Origin: Pelagicoccus enzymogenes | GTDB taxonomy: Bacteria; Verrucomicrobiota; Verrucomicrobiia; Opitutales; Opitutaceae | Assembly (NCBI RefSeq): GCF_014803405.1 | Contig: NZ_JACYFG010000038.1 | Span: 310,001-374,000, forward strand | Length of the DNA stretch: 64,000 nucleotides | Direction: 5' to 3' | Part shown: in pieces, positions 25,819-39,674 of the stretch | How the letters are laid out: each line of letters opens with the position of its first letter | Numbering within the stretch: the first letter of the stretch is position 1 | Made by a program: the position numbers and the translations under genes | Notes under the pieces: generated by a model | What the model saw: only the letters and a program-made list of their open reading frames with translations | Database searches by the model: none | What the model was told of the DNA's origin: nothing

Positions 25819-28800
25819 ATGACCGAAGACGAAGCAAACTCCAACGTTGCGGGCGGCTTGGAGAGCCTTGGATGCTTGGAGCAGTCGACGGCTGAGGCCT
25901 TGTTGCGGACCTTGGACGAGCATGTGATCGTGGGAGTGACGGACGCGAAAGGCGTGATCACCTACGCGAACAAGCAGTTTTGCGAGATCAGCCAGTACTC
26001 GAGCGAGGAGCTGGTGGGCAAGACGCACCGCGTGATCAACTCCGGCTACCATCCGAGTTCCTTCTGGAAGGCGGTTTGGAGCACGATCAAGTCGGGGACG
26101 AGCTGGAAGGGGCAGGTTTGCAATCGGGCTAAGGACGGGAGCCTTTACTGGGTGCAGACGACCATTCACCCGATCGTGGGAGCCAGTGGCGAGATCGAGC
26201 AGTACGTGGCGTTTCGCACGGACATTTCTTCCCAGAAGGAGGTGGAAAACAAGCTGCGCAATTCTCAGATGCACCTGCAGGAAGCCTCACGGGTGGCGAA
26301 GGTGGGCTCCTGGGAAGTGGACCTGGTGGCGGGGAAGGTTTCCTGGTCGTGGACGACCAAGATGATCCACGAGGTGGCGCCGGACTACGAGCCGACCATG
26401 GAAGCGGGAATCGAGTTCTATCCGGAGGGGCCGCATCGCGATCGTATCACCTATTTGGTGGAGCGAGCGATCTCGACGGGCGAGCCCTTCGACGAGGAGT
26501 TGTTGATCCGGACCGCTGCCGGTAAACCGAGGTGGGTGCGGACGATCGGCCAAGCGGAATCGGTTAATGGGCAGTGCGTGCGGCTGTATGGCGTTTTTCA
26601 GGACATCGACAGCAATCGCAGGTTGCTCGAGGAGAGCGAGCGGACTGCTTCGCTATTGAGCAACTTGGTCGACTCTGCCACGGAGTTCGGACTCATCGCT
26701 ACCGATCCGGAAGGCGTTATCACCCTGTTCAATGCTGGGGCGGAGAAGTTGCTCGGCTACCGGGCGGGGGAGTTGGTGGGAAAGGTCACGCCGGCCGTCA
26801 TCCATCTCGAGAGCGAGGTAGAGCAAAGGTCGATCGAGCTTTCGGAAAGGTTTGGAAAGCCGGTTTCTGGGTTTGAGGCCTTCGTGAAAGTCTCGATTGA
26901 GGAAGGAAGCGAGCAAAGGGAATGGACTTACGTACGCAAGGACGGCTCCCATGTCCCGGTGTTGCTGGTTGTAACTCCCATGCGCGGCAAGCACGGGGAG
27001 ATTTCGGGCTTTTTGGGAATTTCGCGGGACCTCTCCGCTCAACGCAAGGCCGAGAACGAGTTGAAGGACAGCGAGGAACGGTTTCGCCGCTCCTTCGAAT
27101 TCTCGGGCATCGGCATGGCTATCGTGTCGATGGAAGGGCGTTGGATCCAAGTGAACCGCTCTCTGCTCGAGATGCTGGGGTACGAGCGCGACGAGCTACT
27201 GAAGCTTACGTTCCAGGACATCACCCACCCCGACGATTTGGAAGCGGACCTCGAGTTGCTGGAGGAAACGGTCGCTGGAACGCGTCAGAGCTACAGCATG
27301 GAGAAGCGCTACTTCCATGCGAACGGGGAAATTATCTGGGTGAAGCTCAACGTTTCGCTGGTTTCCGACGTGGAAGGCAGGCCGATCCACTTCGTCTCCC
27401 AGATCGAGAATATCTCGGACAGCAAGCGGCTGGCCAGCCAGATGCAGGCGGTGAGCGAACGTTTGGCCCTCGCCACCCGGGCGGGCGGAGTGGGGATTTG
27501 GGATTACGACATCCAGAAGGAGTCTCTTATTTGGGACGAGCAGATGCTCAAGCTCTACGGAGTGACGCGGGATCAGTTCGCGGGCGACATTTCCGACTGG
27601 CGGAAGGGGATCCATCCGGAAGACTTCGCTGCAACAGTGAAACTGGTGGAGGCGGCGGTTGCTGGCGAAAAGGAGTTCAACACGCACTTCCGCGTGGTTT
27701 GGGCGGATGGAACGGTGCGGCACTTGCGGGCCTTGGCGATCGTGCAGCGAGACGAGAAGGGAAACGCGACCCGCATGGTGGGAACGAACTGGGACGTCAC
27801 GGATTCCGTCAAGCAGCGCGAGGAGCTGAGGCAAATGGCGGAGCAGGCGGAGGAGGCCAGCCGGGCCAAGAGCCAGTTCCTCGCCAACATGAGCCACGAG
27901 ATCCGCACCCCAATCAACGGCGTGATCGGCATGACGTCCTTGCTGCTGGATTCCCCTGGGCTAAGCGACGAGCAAATCCGCAAGGCTCGGGTCATCCAGT
28001 CGAGCGGGGAAGCTTTGCTGGCCTTGATCAACGATATCTTGGACTTTTCCAAAATCGAAGCGGGCAAGCTCGACCTCGAGATTCTCGACTTCGACTTGCG
28101 CGAGACCTTGGAGGACTTGAACGCGCTGTTGGCATTGAAGGCCAAGGAGAAGAAGTTGAGGTTTACCTGCCGCGCGGACAGCGCCGTGCCAGACTGCTTG
28201 AGGGGCGACCCTGCACGTTTGCGCCAGATCTTGCTGAACCTTGCGGGCAACGCCATCAAGTTTACGAACGAAGGCAGCGTGAAGGTGGAAGTGTCGCTCG
28301 AATCGCGTGACCTGAGCGAAGCGGAGCTCCGTTTCGTGGTGACGGACTCTGGTATTGGCATCAGCTCGGACAAGGTGAAGACGCTCTTCCAGGAGTTTAC
28401 CCAAGCCGATTCCAGCACGACGCGTCTTTACGGTGGAACAGGGCTAGGCTTGGCGATCAGCAAGCAGCTGGTTCACTTGATGAATGGCGAGATCGGGGTC
28501 GAAAGCGACTTGGGGCGCGGCTCCAAGTTCTGGTTCACGGTTCGCTTTCCGTACAAGGGGGTTGAGCACGAGGAAGGGCTGCATCGCCGTTTGAGGGGAA
28601 AGTCCGCCCTAGTGGTGGGGCTGGGGCAAAGCCAGCGAGTGGAATTGCAGGAGTACCTCGAAGTATGGGAGCTGCGCTCCACGGTCTGCGCGTCTCCGCG
28701 CGAGGCATTGCTGGCGTTGCGGGAGGAGGCGAGCGTAAGAAAGCGCTTCGACTTTCTGTTCTTTGACCCGAAGGACGACCCTGAAATCGTTGTCCAGCTC

Positions 28801-29787
28801 TTGGAAGAGGCGCGTCGCATCCAACCCAGCCCGCTGCCTCGTATGGTCTTGTTCGCGACCGGCGCCTTCGAAACGGCGGACAAGGATTGGGTTTGCCTGC
28901 GCCAGCCTTACCGTAGATTGGAGCTCTACAATGTCATGGTGGCGGGACTGGAGAAAGAGGAGCCCAAGGTGGCCGAATCAGGAAATCCGGCGCCTGCCTG
29001 CTTCTCCTCCCTCAATGCGAGAGTGCTGGTGGCCGAGGACAATGTGGTGAACCAGATGGTTGTGCGCGGAATTCTCGGAAAGTTCGGGATCCATGCCGAC
29101 ACCGTTGCAAACGGCCTGGAGGCCTTGGAAGCATTGCAGCGAATTCCCTACGATCTGGTGGTCATGGACGTGCAAATGCCGGAACTCGATGGGCTCGAAG
29201 CGAGTCGCCGTATCCGAGCCGGGGTGGCTGGAGAGGGGGCGAAGTCGGTCCCAATCATCGCCTTGACGGCTCACGCGCGTCCCGAGGACAAGCAAGACTG
29301 TCTCGACGCCGGGATGAACGAGTATGTTTCCAAGCCTGTCGCGCCCAAGGAGCTGTTCAAGGCCTTAAGCCGTTTCCTGGTCGATGAAAGCGATTCGGAA
29401 GACGGTATCGGGAATTCTGATACGGACACGGTGGACACCAGCGTTTTCGACCGAGCTCAGCTGATAGCGGGAATGATGGACGACGAGGCGCTCGCCCGCG
29501 AAATAGCAGAGCTGTCGCTGGTCGATTTGAGGAGGCATCGAGACCACTTGGAGGCCACGTTTCGTTCTGGCAACATGGGCGAAATTTTACGCAGCGCCCA
29601 TTCGATCAGAGGCGTGTCTGCTCATGCATGCTGCGGCCGCTTGAATCGCTTCTCCACCTCAATGGAGGAGGAAGCTCGCAAGGGGAACCTGCAGGCCCTG
29701 CAAGCGAGCCTTGCGGAATTGATGGAGCTCTTGGAAGAGGGGATGGAAGCGCTTCAGGCGTTTCTCGACGAATCTCGTGCTGGCTAG
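25819..29787 (+). CDS. Multi-PAS hybrid histidine kinase with REC and HPt
   Basis: 1322 residues, no membrane segment, so cytoplasmic. Five PAS domains fill residues about 20-670; PAS1 resembles the Aer-like domain of the MCP at 7753 ([15 protein letters not shown] and [10 protein letters not shown]). HisKA has the phospho-His in [12 protein letters not shown] (about 692), followed by the HATPase ([11 protein letters not shown]). A degenerate receiver at about 925-1050 lacks the acidic signature. A complete receiver has Asp in [12 protein letters not shown] (about 1117). A C-terminal HPt has His in [12 protein letters not shown] (about 1262). The phosphorelay is therefore self-contained up to the HPt, and the final regulator must be elsewhere. 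Confidence 0.95.
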   Translation: MTEDEANSNVAGGLESLGCLEQSTAEALLRTLDEHVIVGVTDAKGVITYANKQFCEISQYSSEELVGKTHRVINSGYHPSSFWKAVWSTIKSGTSWKGQVCNRAKDGSLYWVQTTIHPIVGASGEIEQYVAFRTDISSQKEVENKLRNSQMHLQEASRVAKVGSWEVDLVAGKVSWSWTTKMIHEVAPDYEPTMEAGIEFYPEGPHRDRITYLVERAISTGEPFDEELLIRTAAGKPRWVRTIGQAESVNGQCVRLYGVFQDIDSNRRLLEESERTASLLSNLVDSATEFGLIATDPEGVITLFNAGAEKLLGYRAGELVGKVTPAVIHLESEVEQRSIELSERFGKPVSGFEAFVKVSIEEGSEQREWTYVRKDGSHVPVLLVVTPMRGKHGEISGFLGISRDLSAQRKAENELKDSEERFRRSFEFSGIGMAIVSMEGRWIQVNRSLLEMLGYERDELLKLTFQDITHPDDLEADLELLEETVAGTRQSYSMEKRYFHANGEIIWVKLNVSLVSDVEGRPIHFVSQIENISDSKRLASQMQAVSERLALATRAGGVGIWDYDIQKESLIWDEQMLKLYGVTRDQFAGDISDWRKGIHPEDFAATVKLVEAAVAGEKEFNTHFRVVWADGTVRHLRALAIVQRDEKGNATRMVGTNWDVTDSVKQREELRQMAEQAEEASRAKSQFLANMSHEIRTPINGVIGMTSLLLDSPGLSDEQIRKARVIQSSGEALLALINDILDFSKIEAGKLDLEILDFDLRETLEDLNALLALKAKEKKLRFTCRADSAVPDCLRGDPARLRQILLNLAGNAIKFTNEGSVKVEVSLESRDLSEAELRFVVTDSGIGISSDKVKTLFQEFTQADSSTTRLYGGTGLGLAISKQLVHLMNGEIGVESDLGRGSKFWFTVRFPYKGVEHEEGLHRRLRGKSALVVGLGQSQRVELQEYLEVWELRSTVCASPREALLALREEASVRKRFDFLFFDPKDDPEIVVQLLEEARRIQPSPLPRMVLFATGAFETADKDWVCLRQPYRRLELYNVMVAGLEKEEPKVAESGNPAPACFSSLNARVLVAEDNVVNQMVVRGILGKFGIHADTVANGLEALEALQRIPYDLVVMDVQMPELDGLEASRRIRAGVAGEGAKSVPIIALTAHARPEDKQDCLDAGMNEYVSKPVAPKELFKALSRFLVDESDSEDGIGNSDTDTVDTSVFDRAQLIAGMMDDEALAREIAELSLVDLRRHRDHLEATFRSGNMGEILRSAHSIRGVSAHACCGRLNRFSTSMEEEARKGNLQALQASLAELMELLEEGMEALQAFLDESRAG

Positions 29788-30644
29788 TCGAATACGACGG
29801 TCTTGTTTTCGTAGACGAGGATTCGGTTTTCCAGATGCCAGCTGACCGCTTGCGCCAGGGTGAGCTTTTCCAGGTTGCGCCCCTTTCGCACCAAGTCCTC
29901 GACCGAGTTTCGGTGGGTGACGTGGGCGACGCTTTGGTGGATGATCGGGCCCTGGTCGAGGTCAGGCGTGGCGTAGTGGGCGGTGGCTCCGATGAGCTTC
30001 ACCCCGCGGCTGTGGGCTTGGTGGTAGGGTTTGGCTCCGGCGAAGGCGGGGAGGAAGCTGTGATGGATATTGATGACCGGTTTTCCGAAGGTATCCAAAA
30101 AGATGGGACTGAGCACTTGCATATAGCGGGCCATAATCACGAGCTCGATGCCTTCCTGCTTGAGCAAGGCGAGCTGCTTGGCTTCCGCGTCAGCCTTGTT
30201 CGCCTTGGTGACGGGAATGTAGTGGTAGGGGATACCGTAGGTTTTGGATACCTCTTCGAGGTCCTTGTGGTTGGAAACGATAAGGGAGATTTCGCAGGGG
30301 TACTCTCCGGACTTCCAGCGAAGGATCAGATCGTGGAAGCAGTGGTCGAACTTGGAAACGAATATGGCGACCTTTGGCTTGTCTCCGGAAATGGCGACCT
30401 TGGTTTTCATGCCGATCGAGTCGCCGAACGACTGGAAGGCGCTGGCGGTCTCGCGGGGATCCGACCCGTCGTCGATGGACCACTCCACTCTCTGGAAAAA
30501 CACGCCCGCTTGGGCGTCGCGGTGTTGGTCGGCGTGGATGATGTTGCCCCCGTTGTTGAAGATCCATCCTGAAACTTTGGATACGAGACCCTTTTGGTCT
30601 GGGCCGGATAGGAGGGCGACGAGGCGTGAGGGAGATGAGTTCAT
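29784..30644 (-). CDS. purU: Formyltetrahydrofolate deformylase
   Basis: 286 residues from the ATG at 30644; the open frame runs 75 codons further up but that part is Arg/Ser-rich and unlike the family. An N-terminal ACT domain (LVALLSGPDQKGLVSKVSGW) is followed by a formyltransferase-fold domain with NIHHSFLPAFAGAKPYHQA and the active-site Asp in TPDLDQGPI. E. coli PurU has 280 residues. It hydrolyses 10-formyl-THF to formate and THF, balancing one-carbon and purine pools. Its stop overlaps the end of the convergent hybrid kinase gene by 4 bp. Confidence 0.96.
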   Translation of the reverse strand: MNSSPSRLVALLSGPDQKGLVSKVSGWIFNNGGNIIHADQHRDAQAGVFFQRVEWSIDDGSDPRETASAFQSFGDSIGMKTKVAISGDKPKVAIFVSKFDHCFHDLILRWKSGEYPCEISLIVSNHKDLEEVSKTYGIPYHYIPVTKANKADAEAKQLALLKQEGIELVIMARYMQVLSPIFLDTFGKPVINIHHSFLPAFAGAKPYHQAHSRGVKLIGATAHYATPDLDQGPIIHQSVAHVTHRNSVEDLVRKGRNLEKLTLAQAVSWHLENRILVYENKTVVFD

Positions 30645-30773
30645 GGAAACGAATGAAAGGGATCTGGATCGATCCGTTGGCCTCGAAGATCGTCGCCGCA
30701 GGGCGAGAGGCAAGCTTTTGATCGCCTGGCTGCGGTTCCGGGCGTTTCGTGCGTTTCCGAAATATTCGTGAGA

Positions 30774-30801
30774 TTGACAAGTCGCTGTGTCGATGTACTT
30801 T
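30774..30801 (+). promoter_or_regulatory. Candidate sigma-70 promoter of the TonB operon
   Basis: TTGACA at 30774-30779 matches the -35 consensus exactly. TACTTT at 30796-30801 after 16 bases is a weak -10. The pair lies about 78 bp upstream of the first operon gene. Confidence 0.4.
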
Positions 30802-30878
30802 AGGGAAATCTCCTCTTCGTTCCGCCGTTGTTCGGAGCGTTCGAGCTGAAGGTCCCCCACCCACCTCATTGTTCTATT

Positions 30879-31679
30879 ATGTTGTACCGAAACCGAGTCT
30901 CCTCACGTCTACTTCGTTTTAGCCTTGGAGGGATCGCATTGGTCTGGGGAGCGGGCGTCTCCTTTGGGCAGTCGTCCGCGTCAGGGGTGGGCCAACTGGA
31001 ATCGCAAACCGATCGCTGGATCTCGCTCCAGTCCAAGATCGCCAAGGTGGAAGCGGACTGGAAGAGCGAGAAAGCCATGTTGGAAAGCTCGATCAAGCTC
31101 TTGGAAGCGGAGCAAGCGACGCTGCAGGAGAACCTGAAGGCCAACAAGGCAGCCAGCGACGTTTTCGTAGCGAACCGAGACCGCATTCGATCTCGGGTCG
31201 AGGAACGTCGCGCGGGCTTGCGCACGCTGTCGACTCCCTTGGATACAATCGAGTCGACCTTGAGGGAGCTGATGCCGCGTTTGCCGTCCCCTCTACGGAA
31301 CGAAGTGAAGGCCCACCTCAGCCGTATCGATTCTTCGGATGCGGAATCGGCCGCCTCTACTCCCACGCGGGTCCAAGCCTTGGTTGCAGCCTTGTCGGCG
31401 GTGGATCGATTCAGCAACTCGCTGACGAGCGCCCGGATCAGCCGGCCGGGGCCGAGCTCTGGAGAGGTGAGCGTGCGGGTCCTCTATTGGGGCTTGGCGG
31501 GCGCCTACGGGGTGGACGATGCGAACCGCCGCGCCTGGGTGATCTCTCCTGGCGCGACCGGGTGGGAATGGGAGGAGCGCAGCGACATTTACGACGATGT
31601 ATTCGAGCTATTGAAAGGCTACGAAAGCGAGACGGACAGCCCTCGGATGATTTCCTTGCCCGCGTCGATCGAACAATAA
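30879..31679 (+). CDS. DUF3450-like periplasmic coiled-coil protein of a TonB system
   Basis: 266 residues from the ATG at 30879; a TTG at 30828 would add 17 residues. Residues about 10-31 are a signal peptide ending near SFGQ. A coiled coil spans about 45-145, and the C-terminal part has VRVLYWGLAGAYGVD followed by GWEWEERSDIYDDV. This layout matches DUF3450 proteins, which open TonB2/TtpC-type operons in Vibrio and relatives. The gene order that follows (long ExbB, short ExbB, ExbD, TonB, TPR) supports the call. It probably modulates the energy-transducing complex in the periplasm. Confidence 0.82.
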   Translation: MLYRNRVSSRLLRFSLGGIALVWGAGVSFGQSSASGVGQLESQTDRWISLQSKIAKVEADWKSEKAMLESSIKLLEAEQATLQENLKANKAASDVFVANRDRIRSRVEERRAGLRTLSTPLDTIESTLRELMPRLPSPLRNEVKAHLSRIDSSDAESAASTPTRVQALVAALSAVDRFSNSLTSARISRPGPSSGEVSVRVLYWGLAGAYGVDDANRRAWVISPGATGWEWEERSDIYDDVFELLKGYESETDSPRMISLPASIEQ

Positions 31680-31703
31680 TCCCGCCCCTCAAAGAAAGCA
31701 GAC

Positions 31704-33137
31704 ATGACAGATCCCATACCTCTCTCGAAACACTTCATCGCTCTGTTTTCGATAGCGGTGATAGGATCAGAGGCGCTCGCGCCAGCCAACGCGGTGGCCA
31801 AGGATATTGACGAGATTGCTCCCGAGATCGAGCAGTTGGTCGACAGCAGCTTGAAGGAGTACCAATCGCTGGAAGAGTCGATCGCGGAAGAGAAGGTTCC
31901 TATGGTTATCCGTTTGTCGGAGCTGGAGGAAGCGAACCTGCAGTTGCGCTCCGAGGTCGAGAGCTACCGTTTTCTCAGCGACAAGTTGAATCTGGAAATC
32001 GGGGAACTCACGGAGGAAGGAAGGGCTTTGACCAGTCAGGTCGATTACGTCGAATCGGCTTTGGAGAACTTTTTGGTGAAGTTCGAGAGCCGGATCAACA
32101 TGGCCGAGGGCCAGCGCTTTTTCGACGAACTTGAATCCTTACGGGCCAAGACCTCGGATCCACAGGCTGACGTGTCTCAGCGATTCGAGGGATTCGTGAG
32201 CGCCATGGAAATGTCCCTGCAGCGGGCGGAACGCGCGCTGGGCGGGGAGCTGTTTCCCGGCAAAGCCATCGACTCGGAAGGCCGTATCTTCGCTGGACAG
32301 GTAGCGATCTGGGGACCAAGCAGCTATTTCCTGAGCGACGATACGCAGCAAGCAGGGGTGATGAGCTACAACCCGGGAGCCTTGGAGCCGGGAGTGACCT
32401 TTTTGGAAGGCGAGGCGGCCGGCGCCTTAGCCGCCTTCATAACCAACCGATCGGGAGAAGTGCCGCTCGACGCTACTTTAGGCGACGCTCTTACTTTTGA
32501 GGTTTCGCGAGGAAACGTCGTCTCGCACATCAAGCAGGGCGGAATCGTGGGTTACTTCATCTTGCTGCTGGGGGCCATCGCTGCGGGGGTGAGCCTCGTC
32601 AAGCTACGCGACTTGAAAGGCTTCTCCGCGCCTTCAGCCGAAACGATCGAGGAGTTGTCCCGTTTGGCTCAGGAGGATAAGATGCCGGAAGCTGCCTCCA
32701 AGTTGGAAGCGATTCCAGGCGTGGCCAAGGACGTGCTGGCGACCGGTCTGCGCAACATTAATAAGAATGTTCTCTTGCTGGAGGAAACGATGTTGAGCGT
32801 GATTCTGCGGGCCAAGCCCAAGATGGAGCGCTACCTGCCCTTCCTTGCGATCACTGCTGCTGCGTCCCCCTTGCTCGGCTTGCTCGGTACCGTGGTGGGC
32901 TTGATCAAAACCTTTGCCCTCATCACGCTCTATGGAGCGGGGGCTCCCAACGCCTTGTCCTCCGGCATTTCGGAAGCTCTGATCACCACGGAGCTCGGCT
33001 TGATCGTGGCTATTCCCACTCTGATTTTGCACGGGCTCTTCTCGCGAGTGATCCGTACGCGTATCGGAGTATTGGAGCAGGTAGCCTTCGATTTCGTAGA
33101 AACCACCAACGTCGAAGCTCCACGAAAGGAAGCCTAA
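31704..33137 (+). CDS. TtpC-type ExbB/TolQ proton channel with periplasmic extension
   Basis: 477 residues. A signal peptide (about 10-32) is followed by a 250-residue periplasmic coiled-coil region, then the MotA/TolQ/ExbB domain at about 275-470 with three membrane helices. The conserved proton-channel segment ASPLLGLLGTVVGLIKTF and the following ITTELGLIVAIPTLI are intact. The long N-terminal part related to DUF3450 distinguishes TtpC from ordinary ExbB of about 220 residues. Together with ExbD and TonB it should use proton motive force to drive outer-membrane import. Confidence 0.93.
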   Translation: MTDPIPLSKHFIALFSIAVIGSEALAPANAVAKDIDEIAPEIEQLVDSSLKEYQSLEESIAEEKVPMVIRLSELEEANLQLRSEVESYRFLSDKLNLEIGELTEEGRALTSQVDYVESALENFLVKFESRINMAEGQRFFDELESLRAKTSDPQADVSQRFEGFVSAMEMSLQRAERALGGELFPGKAIDSEGRIFAGQVAIWGPSSYFLSDDTQQAGVMSYNPGALEPGVTFLEGEAAGALAAFITNRSGEVPLDATLGDALTFEVSRGNVVSHIKQGGIVGYFILLLGAIAAGVSLVKLRDLKGFSAPSAETIEELSRLAQEDKMPEAASKLEAIPGVAKDVLATGLRNINKNVLLLEETMLSVILRAKPKMERYLPFLAITAAASPLLGLLGTVVGLIKTFALITLYGAGAPNALSSGISEALITTELGLIVAIPTLILHGLFSRVIRTRIGVLEQVAFDFVETTNVEAPRKEA

Positions 33138-33140
33138 GCC

Positions 33141-33695
33141 ATGGAGTCGCTGGGCAATTTCCTACACGCGCTGAGAACCGGGGGGCCGATCATGTACCTG
33201 CTGGCTGCCTTGTCCTATGTGCTCTACTGGCAGGTGATCACAATTTTGCTCTACGTATTGAAAGTTCGCTTACAGACTTTCGTGGACAACAATAAGCTAA
33301 GGGCGGACCTCTCAAGCACGGACGCGTCTCGGGTGGAGCTGCTTCTGATCCGTTATGAAGAGGTGCAGCTGCAGTTCAGGGACTTTATCAAGAACCGCCT
33401 CCGCTTCACGGGAGTGCTCCTCATAGCGGCGCCCTTGCTCGGATTGCTGGGGACCGTGCTCGGCATGCTCGATATGTTCAACGGCTTGTCGTTGAGGGCT
33501 GGCCACCAGACCACGCTGATCGTAGCGGAGGGGGTCAAGAAGTCATTAATTACTACGCAGACAGGGCTGACCATCGCGATCCCGGCCCTGTTCTTCGTCT
33601 ATTGGGTTCGCCGCGTCGCCAATCGCCGCGAGCTCGAGTTGTTGGAGCACAAGGTAATCGCGACTGAAACTTTAACTACCGACAGCGATGCTTAA
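33141..33695 (+). CDS. exbB: Short ExbB/TolQ-family protein
   Basis: 184 residues with three membrane helices and the family core LLIAAPLLGLLGTVLGMLDMF, then LITTQTGLTIAIPALFFVYW. It starts 3 bp after the long channel gene and its end overlaps the start of exbD by 8 bp. Paired long and short ExbB proteins are the rule in TonB2-type systems. Confidence 0.94.
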   Translation: MESLGNFLHALRTGGPIMYLLAALSYVLYWQVITILLYVLKVRLQTFVDNNKLRADLSSTDASRVELLLIRYEEVQLQFRDFIKNRLRFTGVLLIAAPLLGLLGTVLGMLDMFNGLSLRAGHQTTLIVAEGVKKSLITTQTGLTIAIPALFFVYWVRRVANRRELELLEHKVIATETLTTDSDA

Positions 33696-34101
33696 AGAAT
33701 TACTCCGTAGTAGCGAAGACGAGAAGGTGGATATCAACCTCTCGCCCATGATCGATTGTGTATTCATTTTACTGATCTTCTTCATCTTAACCACTGTGTT
33801 TTTGCAGGAAACGGGCATCGAAGTCGATCGGCCGGAGGCTTCCGGGTCTGTGCCGCTAGAGCAAGACAGCATCCTAATCGGCATCAGCTCCGACGAACGG
33901 ATTTTCCATGGCGGGCGCGAAGTCAGCCTGTCGGCGGTGCGTCCACTTGTGCATCGGGCGATGGCGGCGAAGCGGGCGACCGTCATTATCCAAGCGGACA
34001 AGAACATTGGCCTGGACCTGTTCGCGAAGGTATACGGAGAGGCGAAGACAGCTGGGGCCGAGGTCTATTTTTCGACTGACCACGTTGAGAACTACCAGTA
34101 G
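33688..34101 (+). CDS. exbD: ExbD/TolR-family biopolymer transport protein
   Basis: 137 residues. One membrane helix near residues 18-40 contains the essential channel Asp in LSPMIDCVFILLIFFI. A periplasmic domain with VIIQADKNIGLDLF follows. It forms the proton-conducting stator with the ExbB proteins encoded upstream, and the reading frame starts inside the last codons of the short exbB. Confidence 0.95.
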   Translation: MLKELLRSSEDEKVDINLSPMIDCVFILLIFFILTTVFLQETGIEVDRPEASGSVPLEQDSILIGISSDERIFHGGREVSLSAVRPLVHRAMAAKRATVIIQADKNIGLDLFAKVYGEAKTAGAEVYFSTDHVENYQ

Positions 34102-34109
34102 TATTCAAT

Positions 34110-34814
34110 ATGAGTTTTATCGATACAGAATACCGTTCAACCCGCATGACTGTCCGAGCGCATCTCGGGGCGGTGGTGGCGACGGCTGCTGTATTCGCTG
34201 CGATTGCCAGCACGGGGGTGCGCTTGTTCAAGCTCGAGCCCAAGGAGGAAAGGGAGCGTCCGGTTTACTACTTGGCTCCGCCCAAGGAATTCGTGGAAAC
34301 GAAGACGTCCGTTCCAGAGACGCCGAGTACGATCGAACCGCTTTCCATGAACGAAGTTGGTTTGGATTCGGCCCCCGAGCTCAATATCAAGCCGATCGAT
34401 GTTACGATCTCGGCCGACATCTCTTCGGAAATGACCTTAAATCTCGAGATGGGCCGGGCCTTTCGGGCGAGCGCTCCGCAGCTCAGCGAATTTGACGATT
34501 TCACCATCTTCGAGAACCAGGACGTCGACGAGCGTCCGGAGATACGTTATGCGAAGAAGCCGAGCGTTCCTTTCTCTCTGCGGGGGGAGGAGGTCGAGGT
34601 ATTGGTGTTCTACTACGTAACGGCCCAAGGCCGTACCGACAGCGTGAGCGTGCTTTCGTCCAGCTCTGAAAACCCGACCTATGGAGAAGCGGCTATCGAT
34701 GCGATCCAAGGTTGGCGTTTCAAGCCTGCCAAGAAGAACAAGGAACCCGTAGCTTGCTGGATTCAGCAGTCGATCGTTTTCAGTAAAGGCTCAACCAGCC
34801 CCTTTTCCCTATAG
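34110..34814 (+). CDS. tonB: TonB energy transducer
   Basis: 234 residues. An N-terminal anchor helix at about 18-38 is followed by a linker of about 100 residues that is less Pro-rich than in E. coli TonB. The C-terminal TonB domain has VLVFYYVTAQGRTDSV and the closing AAIDAIQGWRFKPAKKN pattern. It carries energy from the ExbB/ExbD stator to outer-membrane receptors. It lies 8 bp after exbD. No TonB-dependent receptor gene is in the window, so the substrate is unknown. Confidence 0.93.
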   Translation: MSFIDTEYRSTRMTVRAHLGAVVATAAVFAAIASTGVRLFKLEPKEERERPVYYLAPPKEFVETKTSVPETPSTIEPLSMNEVGLDSAPELNIKPIDVTISADISSEMTLNLEMGRAFRASAPQLSEFDDFTIFENQDVDERPEIRYAKKPSVPFSLRGEEVEVLVFYYVTAQGRTDSVSVLSSSSENPTYGEAAIDAIQGWRFKPAKKNKEPVACWIQQSIVFSKGSTSPFSL

Positions 34815-34817
34815 CTT

Positions 34818-36188
34818 ATGCGAAACTTACTATCTGCCTTTTTCGTGCTTTCACTTTTGGGCGCCGCTGCCAGCCAAGCGCAAGTGGGCAAGCCGAGTCT
34901 CTCCCGATCCGATTTCGACGCTCGAGTGGAGGAAGGCTACAACTCAGTTTTAAGCCCGGAGCCAGAAGTGACGGTGCTTGAGCGGGAGCTGCTGAAGAAG
35001 ATCTACAGTTTGTTGGATACGGATGTCCAGTTTGCCTACACCTTCCTGCAGGACACCTTGAATTCTGGAAACCCCGTTTCGGGAGCCTTTAACCACGCGA
35101 TGGGCAACGTTTATTTCAAGAACGGAAACTACTTCCAGGCCGAAACGCAGTATTTGGCGGCCATCGACAAGCATCCGACTTTCCAGCGCGCTTGGAATGC
35201 TCTCGGTCTGGCTCGGTATCAGCAGGGCGACTACGAAGGCGCGGCCACGGCCCTTGCCAACAGCGTTCGCTACGGAGCCAACGATGCGATGAGCTACGGT
35301 ATCCTCGGGTTTTGCCACTTGCAGCTGGGACGCTACCGCTCTGCCGAAACGGCATACCACTATGCCATGTTGTTCGAGCCTGAGCAGACCGACTGGGCGG
35401 AAGGCATCGCTCAGGTCTACAATGAGACGGCCCGCTTCGAGGAAGCGATATCTGTCTTCGACGACTTGATTCGCACGGATCCGAGCAATAACGAATTTTG
35501 GCTGCTCAAGGCCAACGCCTGGCTAGAGTTGGGCGAACCCATGAAGACGGCTCGTTGCATTGAAATTGCAAAGCGTATTGGCGATGTCGATACGGATACC
35601 TTGTACCTCTTGGGGAACCTTTATTTGGAGGCAGGCATATTCAACCGGGCTCGCGAAGTTTTCATTTCTGCAGCGGAGAGTTCCGGCGAGTTGAATGAGC
35701 AAGACCTGATCGGCGCGATTCGTTACCTCGTTTTCCAAGAGAAGCACGAATTTGCGGAAGAGATTTTTCAGTTGCTGAAAGGGGAGGGCGATGACTGGAG
35801 CCGGGAGGACAAGAAGCTCTACCGTTTCCTAAAAGCGGAATTCGCGTACTTCCATGGAGAGTTGGACGCCTCGGAGGAGGCTTACGCAAGCGGCCTAGAA
35901 TTGGAGCCCTTCAATGGCTACGCCCTCATGAAAATGGCCAGTATCAAGCTGAACCAAGGCGATGTGGAGCGTTCTATCGTCTACTTCGACCGGGCGGCCG
36001 CCAATCCAGCGTTCCGCTACGACGCCTTGGTTTCCAAGGCCATGGCCCTGATCAACAACAAGCAGTATCGCCTCGCCTTGAAGCCCATCGAACAAGCTTT
36101 GGTTGAGAGGAGCGATGCTCGTTTGACGCAGCTGCACGCTCAGGTGCAGCGAGTGGTAGAGTCTAACGAACTGACGGCCCCTCGATAG
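34818..36188 (+). CDS. Periplasmic TPR protein of the TonB operon
   Basis: 456 residues. A signal peptide (about 1-21, ending AAASQAQ) precedes at least eight TPR-like helical repeats, for example NHAMGNVYFKNGNYFQAETQY and NALGLARYQQGDYEGAATAL motifs. It begins 3 bp after tonB and closes the operon. TPR proteins in this position accompany TtpC/TonB2 systems and are thought to interact with the TonB complex; the partner here is not visible. Confidence 0.9.
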   Translation: MRNLLSAFFVLSLLGAAASQAQVGKPSLSRSDFDARVEEGYNSVLSPEPEVTVLERELLKKIYSLLDTDVQFAYTFLQDTLNSGNPVSGAFNHAMGNVYFKNGNYFQAETQYLAAIDKHPTFQRAWNALGLARYQQGDYEGAATALANSVRYGANDAMSYGILGFCHLQLGRYRSAETAYHYAMLFEPEQTDWAEGIAQVYNETARFEEAISVFDDLIRTDPSNNEFWLLKANAWLELGEPMKTARCIEIAKRIGDVDTDTLYLLGNLYLEAGIFNRAREVFISAAESSGELNEQDLIGAIRYLVFQEKHEFAEEIFQLLKGEGDDWSREDKKLYRFLKAEFAYFHGELDASEEAYASGLELEPFNGYALMKMASIKLNQGDVERSIVYFDRAAANPAFRYDALVSKAMALINNKQYRLALKPIEQALVERSDARLTQLHAQVQRVVESNELTAPR

Positions 36189-36231
36189 AATCAAGGGGCC
36201 GCCAGAAGGTGAATAGCTTGTTATCGGGAGC

Positions 36232-39471
<3,240 letters not shown>

Positions 39472-39674
39472 GGCAAAAAAATTTGTGAGAGTTCACGCAC
39501 AGGTGAGGCTCTCGGCAAGGGTGAAAAGACGAGAATCGAAGGATTGTGCAAGCGGATTTGGGACTGGAGAGGGAGGAAAAGGCGAAATTTGCTTCGCGTT
39601 TGTCCGCGACAAGTTTGCGCCGACCGCAGTTGGAGATCGACGGCTGTTGCGAAGACGGATGAAAACGAAGCCTT